A DNA stretch of 45,386 nucleotides from Azospirillum sp. OGB3 (GTDB lineage Bacteria; Pseudomonadota; Alphaproteobacteria; Azospirillales; Azospirillaceae), in NCBI RefSeq assembly GCF_014192915.1, contig NZ_JACHYN010000028.1, forward strand, positions 1-45,386. The letters run 5' to 3'. A model generated the notes under the pieces. It was not told where the DNA came from. It ran no database searches and worked only from the letters and a program-made list of their open reading frames with translations. The position numbers and the translations under genes are program-made. Below, piece after piece: positions 33,126 through 40,624 of the stretch. The stretch's first letter is position 1. Each line of letters opens with the position of its first letter.

Positions 33126-33724
33126 TGAACACCTCCCTGAGAGCCGCGCTGCTGGCGGCCTGCCTGCTGCTGCCGCTGTCCGCCTGCCAGCAGCAGAAGG
33201 CGGAGACCGCCCCGCCGCCGCCCGTCGCCATCACCGCCGACGCGATCGGCCATTACTGCGGGATGAACCTCGCCGACCACCCCGGCCCGAAGGGGCAGAT
33301 CCTGGTCGGCGGGCGGGACCGCCCGGTCTGGCTGTCCTCGGTCCGCGACACCTTTGCCTTCACCATGCTGCCGGAGGAGGAGAAGGACGTCCGCGCCATC
33401 TACGTGACCGACGTCGGTCCGTCCGCCGATCCGCGCAAGCCCGATCTGACCGTCTGGATCGAGGCGCGCAAGGCTTGGTACGTGGTGGGCAGCCGCCAGC
33501 GCGGCGGCATGGGTGAGGCCGAGCCCTTCCCTTTCGGCGACGAGGCCGCCGCTCGCCGCTTCGCCGCCGAAAACGGCGGCAGGATCAAGCGCTTCGCCGA
33601 GGTGACCGAGGACGAGATCCTTCATCCCACGCTTCCCTCCGAGCAGACCGCCGCCGATGAACCGGCGGAGCAGGGCGGCAAGCATGGTGGCGGCCACGGC
33701 GCCGGGCATGGAGGCACGCCATGA
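33125..33724 (+). CDS. nosL: NosL, copper-binding lipoprotein for N2O reductase assembly
   Basis: This 199-residue protein has a lipobox LPLSAC with the lipidated Cys at residue 21. GHYCGMNL (about 42-49) is the conserved CxM region through which NosL binds Cu(I) and hands it to NosD/NosZ. The conserved F-x-F-T-M pattern occurs as FAFTMLPEE. The tail after about residue 175 is rich in Gly and His (KHGGGHGAGHGG), a possible extra metal-binding extension. The ATG shares its A with the nosY stop, and the end overlaps nosX. Confidence 0.95.
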   Translation: MNTSLRAALLAACLLLPLSACQQQKAETAPPPPVAITADAIGHYCGMNLADHPGPKGQILVGGRDRPVWLSSVRDTFAFTMLPEEEKDVRAIYVTDVGPSADPRKPDLTVWIEARKAWYVVGSRQRGGMGEAEPFPFGDEAAARRFAAENGGRIKRFAEVTEDEILHPTLPSEQTAADEPAEQGGKHGGGHGAGHGGTP

Positions 33725-34707
33725 CCACCCGCCGCCGCTTTCTCGGCATCGCCGCGGTGGCCGCCGGACTGGCGCTGCTGCCCGGCGGCCTCCGGGCGGC
33801 CGGCGTGCCGGTGCGGACGTGGCGCGGCGTCGCGCTGGGCGCGGATTCGATGATCCAGCTGGCGCACCCGGACCCCGCCGAGGCCGACCGGCTGATCGCG
33901 CTCTGCCTGGAGGAGGTCGCGCGGCTGGAGTGGGTCTTCAGCCTCTACCGGGCGGATTCGGCGCTGGCCCGCCTGAACCGCGACGGCGTTCTGGAGGCGC
34001 CGCCCGCCGATCTCGTGCGGCTGCTGTCCGAAGCCGCGGCCTTCAGCCGCCGCACCGACGGCGCCTTCGACCCGACCGTGCAGCCGCTGTGGCAGCTCTA
34101 CGCCGGCCATTTCGCTCGCCCCGGCGCCGATCCCGCCGGCCCGCCGGAGGCCGCCGTCCGCGCCGCCAGGGAACTGGTCGATCACCGCAAGCTCCGCGTC
34201 GAGCCGGGCCGCGTCGCCTTCGCCGGGCGCGGCATGGCGGTGACGCTGAACGGCATCGCCCAGGGCTACGTCACCGACCGCGTGTCCGAACGGCTGCGGG
34301 CGGAGGGCATGACCGACGTGCTGGTCGATCTGGGCGAAATCCGCGCGCTCGGCCATCACCCCTCGGGCCGCCCCTGGTCGGTCGGCCTCGCCGATCCGCT
34401 CGTGGAGGGACGCAACGCCGGCACGCTGGAGATCGCGGACCGGGCGGTGGCGACGTCGGGCGGCTACGGCACGCCCTTCGATCCCGCCGGGCGCTTCACC
34501 CACCTGTTCGACCCGGCGACGGGCGGCTGCGCGCGGGAGTGGCTGGCGGTCACGGTGCTCGCCCCCGACGCCACCACCGCCGACGCCCTGTCCACCGCCC
34601 TGTCGGTCGCGCCGGAAGCGCGGGCCGCCGTCCTCCTCGACCGTTTTCCGGGCACCGCCGCCCGTCTCACCCGCCGCGACGGCAGCGTCCTCGCGCTGCG
34701 CGCCTGA
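33721..34707 (+). CDS. nosX: NosX, ApbE-type FAD:protein FMN transferase
   Basis: This 328-residue exported protein starts with a twin-arginine-like signal (TTRRRFLGIAAVAAGLALLP). The ApbE fold is shown by FSLYRADSALARLNRDG (about 79-95), GAFDPTVQPLWQLY (about 117-130), LNGIAQGYVTDRVSE (about 177-191) and DLGEIRALGHHPSGRPWSVG. It attaches FMN to the SGATVT motif of NosR in the same operon. It overlaps nosL by 4 bp. Confidence 0.95.
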   Translation: MTTRRRFLGIAAVAAGLALLPGGLRAAGVPVRTWRGVALGADSMIQLAHPDPAEADRLIALCLEEVARLEWVFSLYRADSALARLNRDGVLEAPPADLVRLLSEAAAFSRRTDGAFDPTVQPLWQLYAGHFARPGADPAGPPEAAVRAARELVDHRKLRVEPGRVAFAGRGMAVTLNGIAQGYVTDRVSERLRAEGMTDVLVDLGEIRALGHHPSGRPWSVGLADPLVEGRNAGTLEIADRAVATSGGYGTPFDPAGRFTHLFDPATGGCAREWLAVTVLAPDATTADALSTALSVAPEARAAVLLDRFPGTAARLTRRDGSVLALRA

Positions 34708-34734
34708 CCGTCCTTCACCCAGGAGACCTTCGTC

Positions 34735-34932
34735 ATGGGAAGTTTCAGCCTGATGCACTGGGCCATCGTCCTGCTGCTCGTCCTGTTGCTGTTCGGCGCG
34801 GGCAAGCTGCCCAAGGTCATGGGCGACCTCGCCAAGGGCGTGAAGTCCTTCAAGGCCGGCCTGAAGGACGACGAGTCCGATGCCGCCCCTGTCCTGGTTG
34901 AGGCGTCGCGCAAGCCCGCCTCCGAAGCCTGA
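34735..34932 (+). CDS. tatA: TatA/E-type twin-arginine translocase subunit in the nos operon
   Basis: This 65-residue protein has one N-terminal membrane helix (MHWAIVLLLVLLLF, about 7-20), the hallmark FGAGKLPKVMGDLAKG hinge and amphipathic helix, and a charged tail. It lies 27 bp after nosX with an AGGAGA site before it. NosZ and probably NosX carry twin-arginine signals, so an extra TatA made with them could raise Tat capacity when N2O reductase is produced. No tatB or tatC is nearby, so it must use the cell's main TatBC. Confidence 0.93.
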   Translation: MGSFSLMHWAIVLLLVLLLFGAGKLPKVMGDLAKGVKSFKAGLKDDESDAAPVLVEASRKPASEA

Positions 34933-34951
34933 CCGCGACAGCAGAGCCGGG

Positions 34952-35671
34952 ATGATGAAACAGGGCGCCCTGACGCTGATGCGCGACCTCCCGCTGTTCG
35001 AGGGAGTCGCCGACGAAACCTTGGAGGCGCTGACCTACGGGGCGCTTCTCCAGTGGTTTCCGCGCGAGACACGGCTGTTCGCGGAGGGCGAGATCCCCGA
35101 CTTCCTGCACATCCTCGTCGAAGGCACGGCCATGCTGGCCGGCTGCGACGAGGCGGGGCAGGAGACGGTGATCGACATCGTGCGCCCCGGCGATTGCTTC
35201 GTGCCGGCGGCGGTGCTGGCCGACGCGCCGTACCTGATGTCGGCGCGGACGCTGGAATCGTCGCGGATTCTCATGCTGGCCGCTCCCGTCCTGCGCGCGC
35301 AGGTTGCGCGGGATCACGCGCTGGCGCTGCGTGTGATGAGCACGCTGGTCGGGCAGTGCCGCGGTCTGGTGCGCGAGGTCAAGAACCTGAAGCTGCGCAC
35401 GACGACCCAGCGGCTCGCCGCCTTCATCCTGTCGCAGGTCGATCCATCGCCTCAGGACGAGCCGGAGGACGGCGCGACCGTGGAACTGCCGGTCAGCAAG
35501 CGCGTGCTCGCCAGCCGCCTCGGCATGACGCCCGAACAGCTGTCGCGCACCTTCACCAAGCTGACCCCGCACCAGCTCCACGTCACCGGCAACACCGTCC
35601 GGGTGCGGTCGGTCGAGCAACTGCGGCGGCACTGCAACGTCGGCCATCCCAACGGCGGCCCCACCGTATGA
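34952..35671 (+). CDS. Crp/Fnr-family transcriptional regulator, Dnr/NnrR-like
   Basis: This 239-residue regulator has an N-terminal cyclic-nucleotide-binding-type beta roll (about 15-130; GEIPDFLHILVEGTAML, GQETVIDIVRPGDCFVP) and a C-terminal winged helix (about 165-230). Its recognition helix VLASRLGMTPEQLSRTF has the E-x-x-S-R pattern used for TTGAT sites. The N-terminal cysteine cluster of oxygen-sensing FNR is absent, so a haem/NO-sensing Dnr/NnrR type is more likely. It follows tatA by 19 bp, probably as the last gene of the nos unit, and the boxes before nosR are its likely targets. ATG 34952 or 34955 may start it. Confidence 0.88.
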   Translation: MMKQGALTLMRDLPLFEGVADETLEALTYGALLQWFPRETRLFAEGEIPDFLHILVEGTAMLAGCDEAGQETVIDIVRPGDCFVPAAVLADAPYLMSARTLESSRILMLAAPVLRAQVARDHALALRVMSTLVGQCRGLVREVKNLKLRTTTQRLAAFILSQVDPSPQDEPEDGATVELPVSKRVLASRLGMTPEQLSRTFTKLTPHQLHVTGNTVRVRSVEQLRRHCNVGHPNGGPTV

Positions 35672-35679
35672 TCGGGCCC

Positions 35680-36130
35680 AAGGCGGCGCGGAGCGCCGCG
35701 GTGGTGGTCATGGCGGCCCGACGCGACGCTGGCGCACGGCATGCCAAGCACCCGGCAGGCGGTGGCGACGTCCACCGCCGGAACCGCCTGTTCATTGACG
35801 CCCATCACCGGCTCTCGCCGCGGTCCGTCGAGACCGGCGGCATGCCCAGCAAATCTGAAACTTTCTTTGGAGATCAATGATCGCCCCGGCGCGGGTGAGG
35901 CGCTCACGCAAGCGTGCATTCTCCCGCTCCAGGCGCTCCACGTCGCTTTTCAGCGGATTGGCCAGCGGGCTCTTCGGGCCGGGCTTGACCGGCACCAGTC
36001 CACGCAGCATGCCGGCGCCATCGCCCGACATTGAACGAGGACAGCCCTTCACGGCGCAGGATGGCGCCAACATGCGTCGGCCGGACGCCTCCGCTCTCAA
36101 GCGGCAGCCAGTCGATCTGGCACTTCAGGA
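35680..36130 (-). pseudogene. IS3-family element remnant (orfA and start of orfB)
   Basis: Read leftward, GVRPTHVGAILRREGLSSFN, then VKPGPKSPLANPLKSDVERL and ERENARLRERLTRAGAIIDL match the helix-turn-helix and leucine-zipper parts of IS3-type OrfA. Frames change within it (35900 region: KKVSDLLGMPP continues in another frame). An OrfB start (AVPAVDVATACRVLGMPCAS) overlaps at a TGATG near 35819, but OrfB runs only to about 35680, where the Crp/Fnr gene ends, and the DDE core is gone. Frameshifted and truncated, it is not mobile. Confidence 0.72.
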
Positions 36131-36163
36131 CGCCGGTGATGGTTCGATAGCGGAGCCGGATCA

Positions 36164-37237
36164 TCAGGCGCCGGCCCGCCCCTCATACCAGGGCCTGGTT
36201 GCTTTGACGATCTTCACCACCGACAGCATCACCGGCACCTCGACCAGCACGCCGACGACAGTCGCGAGCGCCGCCCCAGACCCCAGCCCGAACAGGCTGA
36301 TGGCCGCCGCCACAGCCAGTTCGAAGAAGTTCGAGGCGCCGATCAGCGCCGCCGGAGCGGCGACGCACCAGGCCACGCCGAACCGGCGGGACAGCCAGTA
36401 GGCCAGCCCGGCGTTGAGGTAGACCTGGATCAGGATCGGCACCGCCAGCAGCAGGATGACCAGCGGCTGCGCCAGGATCTGCTCGCCCTGGAAGCCGAAC
36501 AGCAGCACCAGCGTGGTCAGCAGCGCCACCAGCGACACCGGCTGCAGCACCGACAGGGTGCGGGCCAGGGCCGGCTCGCCTCCCGACGCCAGCAGCGCGC
36601 GGCGCCAGAGCTGGGCCGCGACCACCGGCAGCACGATGTAGAGCGCCACCGACAGCAGCAGTGTCCCCCAGGGCACGGTGATCGACGAGACGCCGAGCAG
36701 CAGGCCGACCAGCGGCGCGAAGGCGAAGACCATGATCAGGTCGTTCAGCGCCACCTGGCTCAGCGTGTAGTGCGGCTCGCCCTCGCACAGGTTGGACCAG
36801 ACGAAGACCATGGCCGTGCAGGGAGCCGCCGCCAGCAGGATCAGCCCGCCGATGTAGGAGGAAATCTGCTCCGCCGGCAGCAGCGGAGCGAACAGGTGGC
36901 CGATGAACAGGGAGCCGAGCAGCGCCATCGAGAAGGGCTTGACCGCCCAGTTGATGATCAGCGTCACGCCGACGCCGCGCCAGTGCTCTTTGACCTGGCC
37001 CAACGCGCCGAGGTCGACCTTCAGCAGCATCGGCACGATCATCAGCCAGATCAGCACCGCCACCGGCAGGTTGACCTGGGCCAGCTCCGCTGCCGCGATG
37101 GCCTGGAACAGCCCAGGCGCCAGATGGCCGAAGGCGATGCCCGCGACGATGCACAGCGCCACCCAGACGCTGAGGTAGCGCTCGAAGAGACCCATGGCAG
37201 GGCGTTCCGCCGGGGCGGTGTGGATGTCAGCCGTCAT
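36164..37237 (-). CDS. arsB: ACR3-type arsenite efflux transporter
   Basis: This 357-residue membrane protein has about ten hydrophobic helices. The ACR3 signature around the catalytic cysteine is present (AAAPCTAMVFVWSNLCEGEP, about 136-155), as are LAQVNLPVAVLIWLMIVPML in helix 2 and LIGASNFFELAVAAAISLFG in the late region. It exports As(III) with proton antiport. It is 13 bp downstream of arsR and on the same strand; no arsC or arsH is next to it. The symbol arsB is often used for this family, which is not the E. coli ArsB fold (acr3 in stricter naming). Confidence 0.93.
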   Translation of the reverse strand: MTADIHTAPAERPAMGLFERYLSVWVALCIVAGIAFGHLAPGLFQAIAAAELAQVNLPVAVLIWLMIVPMLLKVDLGALGQVKEHWRGVGVTLIINWAVKPFSMALLGSLFIGHLFAPLLPAEQISSYIGGLILLAAAPCTAMVFVWSNLCEGEPHYTLSQVALNDLIMVFAFAPLVGLLLGVSSITVPWGTLLLSVALYIVLPVVAAQLWRRALLASGGEPALARTLSVLQPVSLVALLTTLVLLFGFQGEQILAQPLVILLLAVPILIQVYLNAGLAYWLSRRFGVAWCVAAPAALIGASNFFELAVAAAISLFGLGSGAALATVVGVLVEVPVMLSVVKIVKATRPWYEGRAGA

Positions 37238-37250
37238 GTTGGTGGTCCTG

Positions 37251-37607
37251 TCAGGTGTCGGGGCCGCAGCCTGCCGGGCCGCAGGCTCCTGCCTGGAGGA
37301 GGTCGGTGGAACACAGCTCGGGACGGCCCTGGCAGCAGTCCTCCATCAGGAAGGCGATCAACTGCCGGGTGCCCTCATAGTCGCATGCGTAGAAGATTTG
37401 CCGCTGGACCCGCCAGGAGCGCAGCAGCCCGGCGCGCTCCAGCGTCGCCAGATGGTGCGACAGGGTCGAGCCGGGCACACCGACCTGCTGGGCGACGTCC
37501 CCGGCGGTCAGCCCGTTGGGTCCGGCCTGGATGAGCAGGCGGAACACGGCCAAGCGGGTGTCCTGGGCCAGGGCGGCGAAGGCATCGATGGCGTTCTTCG
37601 TTTCCAT
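37251..37607 (-). CDS. arsR: ArsR/SmtB-family metalloregulator
   Basis: This 118-residue repressor has the winged helix-turn-helix VAQQVGVPGSTLSHHLATLE (about 38-57) followed by RAGLLRSWRVQRQIFYACDY. The classic ELCVCDL cysteine motif is absent. Cysteines lie instead in the C-terminal part (EDCCQGRPELCS, GACGPAGCG), as in the ArsR type whose As(III) site is at the C-terminus. It is followed closely by the ACR3 gene, and an AT-rich dyad overlaps its start. Confidence 0.92.
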   Translation of the reverse strand: METKNAIDAFAALAQDTRLAVFRLLIQAGPNGLTAGDVAQQVGVPGSTLSHHLATLERAGLLRSWRVQRQIFYACDYEGTRQLIAFLMEDCCQGRPELCSTDLLQAGACGPAGCGPDT

Positions 37608-37629
37608 ATTTCTATGATGATCAAAATAT
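37606..37629. promoter_or_regulatory. Probable ArsR operator
   Basis: ATATTT at 37606-37611 and AAATAT at 37624-37629 form a dyad with a 12-nt centre (CTATGATGATCA), strongly AT-rich against its surroundings and overlapping the arsR start codon. Such 6-2-6 or longer AT-rich dyads are typical ArsR/SmtB targets, giving autorepression of the arsR-ACR3 pair. Confidence 0.6.
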
Positions 37630-38124
37630 CGATGTCAGGCAAGCGGTTTGCTTTTCCGTGCATCACCCCTCGCTCTCAGGCCAATCTGCTCAATGTGGCG
37701 GTTGCCGATCTGCGATGCCCGTGGCCACCTCCTCCAGCAGCATGAAGACGGAGAACGGCGCCACCACGGTCAACGCCTGGATCGTTTCGCCGATGATCAG
37801 CACGTCCGCCCTGATCATGCTGGTCAACACCCAGCCTGGCTGGCTTCAACGTGTTTTCCGGGACGGAGTGGGAACGCGGTGAGGAGCGGCATCAGCCATG
37901 TCGTGCCACGCCTCTTGATTCAAGCGTCACACCGCCGCCGCCGACCGCTCGCGCAGCACCGCATGAGGTTGGCGCGCTCGGAGCTTTCCGGTCGGCAAGG
38001 GGCCATGGGCGTCCAAGGCGAACTGGACGGCCTGCGTGATGTGATGGTGGATCACGGGCGCCATTGCCGGGTCGCTGCGTTCCTCCGGCGGCAGGGGCGC
38101 CGGTTCGCCGGCCTCGTTCCGAGT
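37630..38124. other. About 500 bp without a recognisable gene
   Basis: Several short frames are open on both strands but none carries a family motif I recognise. A leftward frame from about 37822 encodes a hydrophobic run (IIGETIQALTVVAPFSVFML) and stops after about 43 codons; it may be a fragment of a membrane protein. Another leftward stretch (about 37927-38124) continues directly from the IS6 fragment with PAMAPVIHHHITQAVQFALD and has no known match. The segment looks like insertion debris. Confidence 0.45.
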
Positions 38125-38543
38125 GAAGGTCACCAGAACCTGCGGCGCGCGGCCCTGCTTTTTCAGCAATTTGCGGAGCAGGCGCTTGGCCGCCTTGGCA
38201 TCGCGCCGGCTCTGCACAGCACATTGGGCACGAACCCAACGCGGTCGACGGTCCGCCGGAGATACTGTCTCTTGCCAGCGATGTTCAGGACGACCTCACC
38301 GAGGTGCCAATTGTCGCCACGCTGGGGAGCACGCCGGCGCGGTTGGTCGGCGATGCCGCGGCCGAACGTCAGGCCCCGCTGCCGCACCGTCTCATGGCTG
38401 ACAAGGATGCCGCGCGATGCCAGCATCTCCTCGACCATCCGCAGGCTGAGCGGAAAGCGGAAGTACAGCCAGGCCGCCGTCATCGCCACGCCTTTGCGGC
38501 GTTGCCGCCTGAAGTTGCTCAAGCTGGAGCAACTTTCATCCAA
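38125..38543 (-). pseudogene. IS6-family transposase remnant, frameshifted
   Basis: The leftward reading gives LYFRFPLSLRMVEEMLASRG, ILVSHETVRQRGLTFGRG, APQRGDNWHLGEVVLNIAGK and, in another frame, QSRRDAKAAKRLLRKLLKKQ with GRAPQVLVT. These are consecutive parts of an IS6-type transposase. In the first catalytic block the family WHLDE reads WHLGE, so the aspartate is lost, and a frameshift lies near 38200. The C-terminal third and the ends are missing. The element is dead. Confidence 0.82.
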
Positions 38544-38583
38544 CCTCGCAACAGAACCGGGGCAAGTGCCTATGCCACCGCCA

Positions 38584-39813
38584 TCATTTCTTCACGAGGG
38601 GGCAATCGCTTTGCGAGAGCGGCCGAAAGGCCTCCTCCGCCGGGATCGTGGCGCGCAGGGTGTAGTAGTCCCAGGGGTATTTGGACTCCGAGGGCTTCTT
38701 CACCTGCATCAGATACATCTCGCGCATGAAGCGGCCGTCCTCGCGCACCCAGCCGTCCTTTACGAACGCGTCGTTGATCCGCGTGCTCTTCAGCTTTTCC
38801 ATGACCGGGCCGGCTTCGTCGGTGCCGGCGGCCTCGATGGCCTTCAGGTAGGCGAGCGTCGAGGAATAGACGCCGGCCTGCCCCATGTTCGGCATGATCT
38901 TCACCCGCTCGTGGAAGCGCCGGGAGAAAGCGCGGGTCTCGTCGTCGCGGTCCCAGTAGAAGGCGGTGGTCAGGTACATCCCCTGCGTCGCCTCCAGCCC
39001 CAGGGCGTGGACGTCGGTGTCGAACAGCAGGAGGCCGGCGAGCTGCTGCCCGCTCTGGGTCAGGCCGAACTCGGCGGCGGCCTTGATGGCGTTGCGCGCG
39101 TCCATCCCGGTGGTGGCGAGGCCGACGATCTTGGCCCCGGACGCCTGCGCCTGCGTCACGTAGGATGCGAAATCGAGGTTGTTCAGCGGGAAGCGCACCG
39201 CGCCCAGGACCTTGCCGCCGTTGTCCTGGACGATCTTCGCCGTGTTCTCCTCCAGCCCGTGGCCGAAGGCGAAATCGACCGTGAGGAAATACCAGGTGTC
39301 GCCGCCCTGCTTGATCGTCTGCGCCCCGGTGCCCTTGGCCAGCGCATAGGCGTCGTAGGCGTAGTGGATGGTGTTGGGCGTGCATTTGTCGCCGGTCAGT
39401 CGGGTGACGGACGGGCCGTTGAAGATGGCGACGCGGTTCTTGTCGCGGACGATGTCCGCCACCGCCAGCGCCAGACCGGAGTTCGCCACGTCCTGGATGA
39501 GGTCGACGTTCTGCGCGTCGATCCACTCGCGCACGATGGCCGAGCCCACATCCACCTTGTTTTGGTGGTCGGCCGTCAGCACCTCGACGGGCTTGCCCAG
39601 CACCTTGCCGCCGAAGTCCTCCACCGCCATCTGCGCGGCGGCGATGGAGCCGCGGCCGCTCTGGTCGGAGAAGGCCCCGGACAGGTCGGTGATCACCCCG
39701 ATCCGAACCACGTCGTTCGAGATCTTCGCACCCTGCTGCGCCGCCGCCGGCAGCATGGCGGCCAGCAGCAGCGCGGTCCCGGACAGCAGCGCGGTGCCCA
39801 ACTGACGCTTCAT
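38584..39813 (-). CDS. Liv-type ABC transporter periplasmic substrate-binding protein
   Basis: This 409-residue secreted binding protein has a signal peptide at residues 1-25 (ends MLPAAAQQG). The type I fold of branched-chain amino acid-binding proteins follows: VVRIGVITDLSGAFSDQSGR (about 35-54), then WYFLTVDFAFGHGLEENTAK and the TRAFSRRFHERV region. Members of this group often bind aromatic or other organic acids instead of amino acids. GGGAGGAAACG before ATG 39813 is a strong ribosome-binding site. No permease or ATPase gene is in the window next to it, so it must share a transporter encoded elsewhere. It diverges from the TIM-barrel gene at 39917. Confidence 0.9.
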   Translation of the reverse strand: MKRQLGTALLSGTALLLAAMLPAAAQQGAKISNDVVRIGVITDLSGAFSDQSGRGSIAAAQMAVEDFGGKVLGKPVEVLTADHQNKVDVGSAIVREWIDAQNVDLIQDVANSGLALAVADIVRDKNRVAIFNGPSVTRLTGDKCTPNTIHYAYDAYALAKGTGAQTIKQGGDTWYFLTVDFAFGHGLEENTAKIVQDNGGKVLGAVRFPLNNLDFASYVTQAQASGAKIVGLATTGMDARNAIKAAAEFGLTQSGQQLAGLLLFDTDVHALGLEATQGMYLTTAFYWDRDDETRAFSRRFHERVKIMPNMGQAGVYSSTLAYLKAIEAAGTDEAGPVMEKLKSTRINDAFVKDGWVREDGRFMREMYLMQVKKPSESKYPWDYYTLRATIPAEEAFRPLSQSDCPLVKK

Positions 39814-39916
39814 CGTTTCCTCCCTGTTTTGCGCCGTCCCGGCGAGCCTTCACCGAAACCCGTTGCCATACCGTCTCGCCCCGTGGTCGATTCCACAACG
39901 GCGCGCGATCCGGGGC

Positions 39917-40624
39917 ATGGGTAAAATGGGGAAAAACGGTCGGTTCGACGTACAAATCACCGCCGCGCTTCATTCCCCCGCCGAACAGGCGGACGGGACA
40001 GGGGAACGGCTGTTCTGTCCAGCTTTCGGCGGGCATCCGGTGGACCGCGCCGAGTATCTGGCCCTGCTTCCCGTCCAGGACAGCAACGGGCGGCTGCTCG
40101 CCGCCTTGGCCGAAATGCCAGATGGCGCGCCGGAGGGTGTGTGCGTCGGCGTGCTGGCCGTGGACCCCTTCCGGCCGGTGGGTCCGTTTCTGAAGGCCCT
40201 GAGCCGGTTCGGAGTGCGGGCGGTCGCCAATTTCCCCACGACCGCGCTGTTCGACGGGGAAACCGGCGAAACGCTGTGCGGCGTCGGGCTCGGTGCGGAG
40301 CGCGAGGTGTCGTTCCTGGAGCAGGCCGCCCGGGCGGGATTCGCCATCACCGGCTTCGCCGCCGACGCGGACATCGGCCGTCGCCTGCGGGCAGCGGGTG
40401 CGGGGCGCCTCGTCGTGCATCCGGGTGCCGCGACCGGCAATCCGTCGCGCGATGCCGAGGCGGTCGCGAGCGCCGCCGCGGTCGCCGCCGAACTGCGTGG
40501 AGAGGGCGGTGGCCCCGTCCTCCTCTATCGACCGGCCGGCTTCGAGGACCATCATGACCTCATGAGGCGGGCGGCCGACGGGTTGGTGCTTCCGCCCGGC
40601 GCCGGTCACTCCAACAAGCCGTAG
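39917..40624 (+). CDS. Divergent TIM-barrel protein related to the PEP-hydrolase-like family
   Basis: This protein of about 235 residues has a middle part that aligns by eye with the two other barrels of this locus. VGVLAVDPFRPVGPFLKALS, FGVRAVANFPTTALFDGETG and AEREVSFLEQAARAGFAITG correspond to the AGVNGTDPF-, GFSGVQNFPTVGLIDG- and MIRAAHELDL regions of the 278-residue protein. The usual N-terminal GAGTGL motif and the C-terminal GGPI motif are lost, so it may be inactive. ATG 39917 is preferred over a TTG at 39863; ATG 39926 is also possible. It overlaps the convergent regulator gene by 19 bp. Confidence 0.62.
   Translation: MGKMGKNGRFDVQITAALHSPAEQADGTGERLFCPAFGGHPVDRAEYLALLPVQDSNGRLLAALAEMPDGAPEGVCVGVLAVDPFRPVGPFLKALSRFGVRAVANFPTTALFDGETGETLCGVGLGAEREVSFLEQAARAGFAITGFAADADIGRRLRAAGAGRLVVHPGAATGNPSRDAEAVASAAAVAAELRGEGGGPVLLYRPAGFEDHHDLMRRAADGLVLPPGAGHSNKP

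Noticed and set aside
37658..37882. A 74-codon rightward frame between arsR and the IS6 remnant
   Set aside because: It has no motif, no ribosome-binding site and Ser/Thr-rich composition; the leftward frames in the same stretch are equally plausible and equally unsupported.
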